A stretch of DNA of 64,000 nt from Elgaria multicarinata webbii (lineage: Eukaryota > Chordata > Lepidosauria > Squamata > Anguidae). The translations under genes were made by a program, and so were the position numbers. Below are positions 56,601-64,000 of the stretch, in pieces. The notes under the pieces were generated by a model, which was not told the origin of the DNA, searched no databases, and saw nothing but the letters and a program-made list of their open reading frames with translations. The stretch lies in assembly GCF_023053635.1 (NCBI RefSeq), contig NC_086192.1, forward strand, positions 12,997,501-13,061,500. The letters run 5' to 3'. Position 1 is the stretch's first letter; every line of letters begins with the position of its first letter.

Positions 56601-58300
56601 GGGAGGAAATTTAAGATAGCCCACTGGAGGAAAACCAGTGGTGGGGAGTCCTCTTTGTGATGTATCTTTCTCTGTCAGTAAAGGGGAGCTGTGAAACGGC
56701 ACATGCCATTGTGAGCCGTGCTGTGTGGGTCACAGTGGAATTTCCTGGGGCTGAGCTGGGCACTTGAAAAAACCAGTTGGAGACTGGGACTGCTGGGGAC
56801 AGCAGCTTTCTTGTTGTCTCTCTCCCTTTAGAGAAACCACCTCTTTTGTTTCTACAGAAGTGATCCAGGGAGTTATCTAGGCAACACAGAAGAGTGCTGG
56901 AATCCTGCCTCTCCAGGCGTCTCCTTTCAAGAAAATTGAGGGACAGCAACTCGCCAATCCATCCCCGACCATTTCAGCTGTCAACCAGGAATCCACAGGC
57001 AGAAAAAGGTGCAACAGCACCCTCCCACCCATGTTCCACAGCACCTGGTGTATATAGACTTTGTGCCACTAATGATGGCTTAGGACATAGGAAGAGCTAT
57101 GCTGGATCAGACCAAGGGTCCATCTACCAGGTATGAACCTATGGTCTTAGTTGCTTTTATCACCAAGCAAGAACATTGCTAGAGAGGTGATGGATTTGGC
57201 ATTGGTGTCAGTCACCCCCATTTTGAGGGTGGGAGGAAATTTAAGATAACCCACTGGAGGAAAACCAGTGGTGGGGAGTCCTCTTTGTGATGTATCTTTC
57301 TCTGTCAGTAAAGGGGAGCTTTGAGCCAAGCTGTGCAGGTCACAGTGGAATTTCCTGGGGCTGAGCTGGGCACTTGAGAAACCAGTTGGAGACTGGGATT
57401 GCTGGGGACTGCAGCTTTCTTGTTGTCTCTCTCTTTAGAGAAACTACCTCTGTTGTTTCTACAGAAGTGATCCAGGGAGTTATCTAGGCAACACAGAAGA
57501 GTGCTGAAATCCTGCCTCTCCAGGCGTCTCCTTTCAAGAAAGTTGGGGGACAGCAACTCACCAACCCATCCCCACGTTCCCAAGGCGTTTCCCTTAGGGC
57601 TCCTTGCTCCACCCAGCTGTCAAGAGTTCTACAATTTCAGGACAACACTTCTCCTTGTAGATAATCTGGGAAACAGAAAGGAACCATGGAGTTCTTTCCC
57701 GGTCAAGGAGGATTCCCCGAAAGTGCCTCCCTGTGCCAGGGACCCAGAAGCGAGGGCCGCCCACAAGGGATCTGGAACACATGATGGGAGCCTGAGAAGT
57801 GAAAGGCATAACAGACAAGAATACCATCTGCCTTTCTCTCCTGCCTCCACCTCCTTGCTCTACCCGTCTGTCAAGAGATCCCCGACCATTTCAAGACATC
57901 TCACCTCAACAGAGAAGGCCGCAGTGAGCTCAAGGTGCCCTGGGATTTCTCAAAGGCCTCAAGCTGCCCGTCTTAAAACTCCGTTGTCACCCCTGGTGCT
58001 AGGATGACCTGTGCTTGCTTTGAGCTAAGCCCTAAAGGCCCCGTAAAGAACATCAGAACAGCCTTGCTGGATCAGACCAAGGGTCCATCTACCCGGTATG
58101 AACCTATGGTCTTAGTTGCTTTTATCACCAAGCAAGAATATTGCTAGAGAGGTGATTGATTTGGCATTGGTGTCAGTCACCCCCATTTTGAGAGTGGGAG
58201 GAAATTTAAGATAACCCACTGGAGGAAAACCAAGGGTCCATCTACCAGATACGAACCTACGATCTATGTTGCTTTTTTCACTCACCAAGAACATTGCTCC
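53640..58300 (+). repeat. Tandem array of about six 0.6-1.2-kb units
   Basis: TTGGCATTGGTGTCAGTCAC starts a long shared block at about 53697, 54610, 55386, 56567, 57197 and 58160. Each unit carries a GTCCTCTTTGTGATGTA block, GAATTTCCTGGGGCTGAGCT, GTGATCCAGGGAGTTATCTA and, in the longer ones, GTTCCCAAGGCGTTTCCCTT and an ACACATGATGGGAGCC block. Pieces of an L3 LINE (GGATCAGACCAAGGGTCCAT) are embedded at unit junctions. Units vary in length by internal deletion. Open frames recur on both strands, but no frame is conserved across all units, so I call it non-coding. Confidence 0.88.
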
Positions 58301-58879
58301 GTTCGCCCCTGGTTCTACTCTCCCAATGGAGCCGTTTTACTGCCAGTTTTCAGGATCAATCCCTCCCCCCCTCCACTCTCCTTGCTGGCCTGGATCTGGG
58401 ACTCCACTGCAGGTGATGTCTCACAATGCCGCTTTGTTCCCCACCATCTCTTCTCCCGCATTTGGTGCCTTGTGGCCTTGAATAGGAGGGAGGCACCCAC
58501 CAGAGCAGCAGCCAAGGGCCAGGGCCTGAATTGGCTGCTTGTGGTCAAGAGCCAACAGACATACGGCTGGAACTCCACAGCGGAGGTGATGGGATCCCTT
58601 CATTCTTCAGTTGGGCTGAGAGTTTGAAGCTCCCATTCACCAGATCTTCCGCGGCAGGTGTTCCAGGGGCAGCGGTCCTTCTTTGCACTGCTCCTGGCAC
58701 ATTTCCACAGCAAACTCCGCAGGCCTCTGTCCCTAGGCTGACCGTAGACCCTCTCAATGATCCCGGTTCCTGCATGTGTCAGCTCCGCATCATGAAACGG
58801 AGTCACCTGTTGAAGCCCTGCGTGGACAAGAGATCCCGCCAGTGACACAACGACTGGCAGTTTTTCTTTGGCTGCAAAG
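58301..58879. other. Unassigned, GC-moderate, before the gypsy fossil
   Basis: Not part of the tandem unit. It may be the left part of the Ty3/gypsy fossil, but no diagnostic motif was seen. Confidence 0.3.
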
Positions 58880-60835
58880 GATGATTCCTTCGATTAGACC
58901 TCCCCGGGAAAGACCAAAATTCACTACAAGTCAACAGATATAGAGCAAAATATGGAAAACCCCACTCCATCTTCTTCAACTGGATGTTCCATCCTTTTCA
59001 AAGATAATCATGGTGGAGAAGGACCTTCAATCGGGAATACTTGCTCTGTCAGCAGACCTGTTGTGAACCCAGGTAGCCTTCAAGTGGACCCTTCAGGCTC
59101 AAATGACCTTTGACCATCTCAAAAGACAGCTCATCACAGCTCAAGTACTCATTTACCTTACCTGAGAAACGGTTGATGCCTCAAGTGTGGCACAGAACCT
59201 CCTTACCCATGTGGTTGCCTCTCTCGAAAACGGACCTCACAGGAATGCAACGACACCACTTGGGAGAAGGAGCTACTGGCCATCAAGGGAGCCTTCGAAA
59301 CTTGGCACCACCATTTAGAAGGAGTATATTACTGATCCGTGCAATCTTCATCAATCTTCAGCACAGCTAAAGAACTCAACCAGTGCTGAAATACGGTGGT
59401 CTCTGCTTTTTCCGCTTATCAACTTTCCGATTATTGTGCATTCCACTCAGCCAAATCCTCTGGGCTGATGCTCTTTCTTGGAAACCTGAAGATCTGTAGG
59501 AAGCATCAGGTGGGATTCTTGCAGCCACGGAATTTTGCAGCCACCATCCAAGGCTCCGACTTGCTAACCCTTGTCTGCCAATGGCAGCAAGAGGATGCAT
59601 GCACCCAAGTGCAGATTCAAGCACCGGCAGAAGATGACAGCCCTCCTGTGGGCAATTATATACCTGATGGGCTTCTATCTATGCATTCTTGCCCGTATTT
59701 CCCTGCTGGTCTCGCTCATTGTCAGGATGACCTCTGTCAGGCCACTTTGGACTCTTTAAAACACTCCACAGAATAACCAGAGATTTCTGGTGGTTAGACA
59801 CATGAAGAAAGACGCATAATGTTATGTTACCTCCTGTGAATTGTGTGTCCATGTGAAGGATCACGCTGGGAAAGCAGAGGGCCTGGTACCTCCTGTGTCA
59901 ACTCCAGATGGACCCTGGGAAACAGTGATCCTAGACTTTCGTACAGAGCTAACTCAGCCTCCGTAACACACAGCCAACCTAGTGGTAGTTGATCCCTTCA
60001 GCTTATTTTGTACCATGCACAGGCTCTTCTACACTAGACGGAAAAGAACAACTCTATTTCCAACGAATATTTTCACAAGACCTCCTGGACCAGCTGGTGT
60101 ATTTTTCCGTCATTGGATATAGGACTGCTCTCCTCTGCTCATCACCCTCCAACAGATAGGCAGCTGGAATAGACAAATCAACCTCTGGAACTGCATCTGC
60201 GTTGATATACGACCGATCCACATGATAACTGAGCCTCACCAACTCATTCAACCCATGAATGAGTTGGCCTACAACAACACTGTTCATGTGTTTACGCAGT
60301 GCAGCTCATTCTTCTCAAATGACGACTTCCACACCCAGTATTTCCCCAATCCCTGCCCACATCCTACTGGACCAGCAGATGACCAATTCCTAGAAGAGTT
60401 GCACGTGTCCAGAAGGGCCAGAGAAGAATGGGAACAATCAGTCGTAAAAGGCCCAGGCTGATAAGAAGCAACCAGCAGACCAACCCTGAAAAATCAGAGA
60501 CAAAGTTTGGCTCTCCATGAAGTATCCAAAAATTGTTCACCGCTGTTGAAAGCTTGGATTATCACATCCTGGGACTTTCCGCCATAATCCAGATCATCGT
60601 TCCTGTGGCTTTCGATCTCCACCTTCCCAGCTCCTTCAACATTCATCCAGTGTTCCATCTCTCCTTGTTCCCTTCACACCTGACTCAGACCCACATCAAT
60701 ATCAAGCCCGCCGCCTCCAATACAAATAGAGAAGAGTTTGAGGTTTGCCTGAAGAACAGGACCTTAGAGAGGATCTTCCAGCCAGCACTTCCTGATCCCC
60801 ACGGCCCGGCCCTGCCCCCAGCCTGAGCTGATGTG
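58880..60835 (+). mobile_element. Ty3/gypsy LTR retrotransposon fossil, pol 3' part
   Basis: Parts recognisable in order: RT/RNase H (near 59000-59500), the integrase zinc-binding region (59750-59900), integrase core debris (59930-60450) and the C-terminal tail with an IHPVFHLSLF-type motif (60620-60670), typical of chromovirus-like elements. It is broken, with probably more than ten interruptions, and no flanking LTR pair is clear. Old. Confidence 0.75.
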
Positions 60836-63800
60836 GCTGCTGACTTGCAGAGAGGAACCCAGAAGAGATAGGGGTCACTGCGTGAGAACCTCTTCGCTGG
60901 GGCCTGGACTGGAGCGAGGAAAGCCATCCCTAAAGCTTCAGGGGAAGGATTCAAGGCAAATGCCTCCACCTCCCCTTCATCCAGCTCATGGGGACACCTC
61001 CATCCCCCTCAGTCCACTCTTGAGTCCAAGCGGCACGAAGACAGCTGCTTGGACTGGGAATCAGGTGAGCCTGCAATGGGAGGCGGAGGGTCGAGGTCAG
61101 GTGAAAAAGGCCACCTCACATCAAACTGGAAACCCACCACGCGCCCATAGTCAGGTGGTTTAGCCCCGCCTCTGCCAGAAGCCCCACCCCACCCCCGGAA
61201 GCCCCACCCAGATGGAGGCATCTCCTGACGGGGGCCATGTGCCTCTTCTAACAGATTCGTCCCTTTAGCCCCCTGCCATACAAGTGGGGGGATGGAAGCC
61301 GTTAGATATAGGGGTTAGGGATGTCCAAGTAGAAATTTGTGTCAATTCGGCTATAAATTGCGCACATTGGCATAAAATTGGCAGAAACGCTTTGTGCACC
61401 AAAAAAAGAAAAATTGCAGAAATTCCGCCAGCTGACCTGTCTTTTTGCCACAGCTGGTGGAAGAGGGAACAGAGTCTGGGGGGCAGAGCTGAGAAAAATG
61501 TGTGGAGCTCCACCCCCCAACTGGATCCCTCCGACATCCCTAACGGGTTCAGGCTAAGGCAGGATAGGTCAACACAGCAGTCAGAGGGCAAAACACAGCC
61601 AGGCAGTCACACACACATTACACAGCCCAAAAACAGAGTCAGCCAGGCAGTCACACACACATTACACAGCCCAAAAGCAGAGTCACAAAGGAGTCCAGGG
61701 GGGAGGTGAAATTAGGACCAGTCGTAGGGCAAGATCCGGGAGGGAAGGCAGCAGACCCTGGATCATCCCCCACCCCACCCCAAGACGTCCCAGTTACAAA
61801 TGTCCTTCCCTGGATGGACGGCATTCCTGATGGGGTGACGTGACCCCTCTGCAACCTCCTCATGCCCTCGATGGGTTTGTAGACAGGTCACCTGACCTCA
61901 TCGGGTGATCCCTCCCCCCAGAGTAGGACTTCTTGGCGTGGGGTCGGAAATGACCCATACGGGGTCACTTCCAGCCCCCCACATGTACAGCAGGGGTCTA
62001 CGGCCTCATCCTATTGGTGCATGGGGTCATGATGAGTTTGTTGAGGGGTCACATGACCCCCATCTGGTGATCCCTCCGTCCGGAGCAGGGCTCCGGACGT
62101 GGGACTTGCGGGGATGGGATCGGACTTCCGGCAGGGGCAGAGTTAACCACCTCCCACGTTAAAAGAAGGCGCAGGGTTTCCAGTTTGATGTGACGTCGCC
62201 TTTTTCCCCCCTCTGATGGGTTTGGTGCCCAATGTTTGGGGGAGACGAGACCTCTCTCTGCCCCATTGCAGGCTCAACCGGCCAGAGATGGTGCCCCAAT
62301 AGGGGAGAACACCATGGGAGTCCATCTCCTGGGATGCCCAGGTCCTCTGAGCCATTTCTTCTAGGACTGGAGGAAGTTTTGGGGCCTGGCAAGACAACTG
62401 TTGCTGCAAGAGGCAGCCTGACATGGAAGAGGCCTCAGAGGCTAATGATCCACAGCAGGAAGGGAAGAAGCTTTGGTGATCCAGCAATTCCAAATCTGCA
62501 ACAAAGCAAAAGCAATTTGAGTTTCTATCGATGGAAGTGAATTTCCAAAAATACGCAAAACGAAGAGCCTCATTCTCCTCTTCACAAGTCTCCTCCAGCC
62601 TTCTTCTGGCTTCTATGGACTGCAGACCTTTGCCTGAAGAACAGGTCCTTAGAGAGGATCTACCAGCCAGCACTTCCTGATCTCCACGGCCCAGCCCTGC
62701 CTCCAGCCTGAGCTGATGTGGGTGCTGCCTTGCCCAGAGGAACCCAGAAGAGATAGAGGTCACTGCGTTACGACCTCTTCGCTTGGGCCTAGACTGGAGC
62801 GAAGAAAGCCATCCCTGAAGCTTCAGGGGAAGGATTCAAGGCAAATGCCTCCTCCCCTTCATCCAGCTCATGGGGACACCTCCATCCCCCTCAGTCCACT
62901 CTTGAGTCCAAGCGGCACAAAGACAGCTGCTTGGACTGGGAATCAGGTGAGCCTGCAATGGGAGGCGGAGGGTCGAGGTCAGGTGAAAAAGGCCACCTCA
63001 CATCAAACTGGAAACCCACCACGCGCCCATAGTCAGGTGGTTTAGCCCCGCCTCTGCCAGAAGCCCCACCCCACCCCCGGAAGCCCCACCCAGATGGAGG
63101 CATCTCCTGACGGGGGCCATGTGCCTCTTCTAACAGATTCGTCCCTTTAGCCCCCTGCCATACAAGTGGGGGGATGGAAGCCGTTAGATATAGGGGTTAG
63201 GGATGTCCAAGTAGAAATTTGTGTCAATTCGGCTATAAATTGCGCACATTGGCATAAAATTGGCAGAAACGCTTTGTGCACGAAAAAAAGAAAAATTGCA
63301 GAAATTCCGCCAGCTGGCCTGTCTTTTTGCCACAGCTGGTGGAAGAGGGAACAGAGTCTGGGGGGCAGAGCTGAGAAAACATGTGGAGCTCCACCCCCCA
63401 ACTGGATCCCTCCGACATCCCTAACGGGTTCAGGCTAAGGCAGGATAGGTCGACACAGCAGTCAGAGGGCAAAACACAGCCAGGCAGTCACACACACATT
63501 ACACAGCCCAAAAACAGAGTCAGCCAGGCAGTCACACACACATTACACAGCCCAAAAGCAGAGTCACAAAGGAGTCCAGGGGGGAGGAGAAATTAGCACC
63601 AGTCGTAGGGCAAGATCCGGGAGGGAAGGCAGCAGACCCTGGATCATCCCCCACCCCACCCCAAGACGTCCCAGTTACAAACGTCCTTCCCTGGATGGAC
63701 AGCGTCCCTGATGGGGTGACGTGACCCCTCTGCAACCTCCTCATGCCCTCGATGGGTTTGTAGACAGGTCACCTGACCTCATCGGGTGATCCCTCCCCCC

Positions 63801-64000
63801 AGAGTAGGACTTCTTGGCGTGGGGTCGGAAATGACCCATACGGGGTCACTTCCAGCCCCCCACATGTACAGCAGGGGTCTACGGCCTCATCCTATTGGTG
63901 CATGGGGTCATGATGAGTTCGTTGAGGGGTCACATGACCCCCATCTGGTGATCCCTCCGTCCGGAGCAGGGCTCCGGACGTGGGACTTGCGGGGATGGGA
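60744..64000 (+). repeat. 1.88-kb tandem duplication, second copy cut by window edge
   Basis: Sequence from 60744 to 62119 repeats from 62629 to the window end (offset 1885 falling to 1881) with few differences by eye. The shared left edge is TTTGCCTGAAGAACAGG. The first copy starts at the very end of the gypsy fossil. Each unit also has two copies of a 48-base motif (CAGCCAGGCAGTCACACACA CATT) and a diverged internal duplication around GGTGATCCCTCC. Only one unit's 62120-62628 segment is visible. Confidence 0.93.
61040..62280. repeat. Inverted arms inside the 1.88-kb unit
   Basis: ATCAAACTGGAAACCCACC with GTGGTTTAGCCCC.. (61117-61175) is present inverted at about 62125-62200 (GGGTTTCCAGTTTGATGTGA). 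GCCTGCAATGGG at 61070 pairs with CCCATTGCAGGC at 62262. This suggests the unit derives from an element with long terminal inverted repeats or from a fold-back event. Confidence 0.6.

Noticed and set aside
53806-58007. Recurring 80-200-codon frames on both strands, looking like a small gene family
   Set aside because: The frames shift between array units, both strands are equally open, and no domain or splice pattern is seen. They are better explained by tandem duplication of non-coding DNA.
60744-64000. The two near-identical copies as paired LTRs of the gypsy fossil
   Set aside because: Copy one begins inside the pol remnant and continues as a tandem unit. There is no internal region between two LTRs and no TG/CA boundary at the copy edges.

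Overview
The window is nuclear DNA of an amniote vertebrate, most likely a squamate reptile (lizard or snake). It holds three conserved, intron-split host genes embedded in dense non-LTR retrotransposon debris (CR1, L3-type CR1, several L2 subfamilies), tRNA-derived SINEs, hAT-type and palindromic MITEs, and AT-rich microsatellites. That repeat mixture, with no Alu, L1-dominated or avian-style sparse landscape, is what suggests a squamate. The species cannot be named from sequence alone.

Host genes, left to right: LRWD1 (minus strand; 5' half only, the WD40 half lies beyond the left edge), ALKBH4 (plus strand, complete, three coding exons) and ORAI2 (minus strand, complete, two coding exons plus an inferred 5' non-coding exon). 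Order and orientations equal the ORAI2-ALKBH4-LRWD1 block I recall from human 7q22, read in reverse, so the block is conserved synteny. All coding exons were delimited by AG/GT splice sites, with phases that agree across junctions.

Layout: 1-9.9 kb is LRWD1 coding exons 1-5 and their introns. At 9.9-18.5 kb is the inferred first LRWD1 intron, which holds a CR1 inserted in an L2 and a 2.1-kb minisatellite of 79-bp units. At 18.0-18.8 kb is a CpG-rich divergent promoter with ZNF143-like and ETS-like motifs, a minus-strand splice donor for LRWD1 and the ALKBH4 start codon. ALKBH4 occupies 18.6-26.8 kb, with a composite microsatellite array and a solo LTR in its introns. From 26.8 to 37.7 kb the sequence is intergenic, made of CR1/L2 debris and the probable ORAI2 3' UTR. 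ORAI2 runs from 37.7 to about 50.6 kb, and its long first intron carries an internally deleted hAT element with an intact 8-bp target duplication. From 50.8 to 64 kb there is no host gene: SINEs, an L3 LINE, a roughly six-copy array of 0.6-1.2-kb units, a broken Ty3/gypsy fossil, and a 1.88-kb tandem duplication cut by the right edge.

Functionally the genes are independent housekeeping or signalling genes. LRWD1/ORCA supports the origin recognition complex and heterochromatin, ALKBH4 is a 2-oxoglutarate/Fe(II) oxygenase, and ORAI2 is a store-operated calcium channel subunit. Only LRWD1 and ALKBH4 appear linked, through a shared promoter. I found no new multi-gene system; the most unusual material is the tandem-repeat architecture and the acidic tract in LRWD1.
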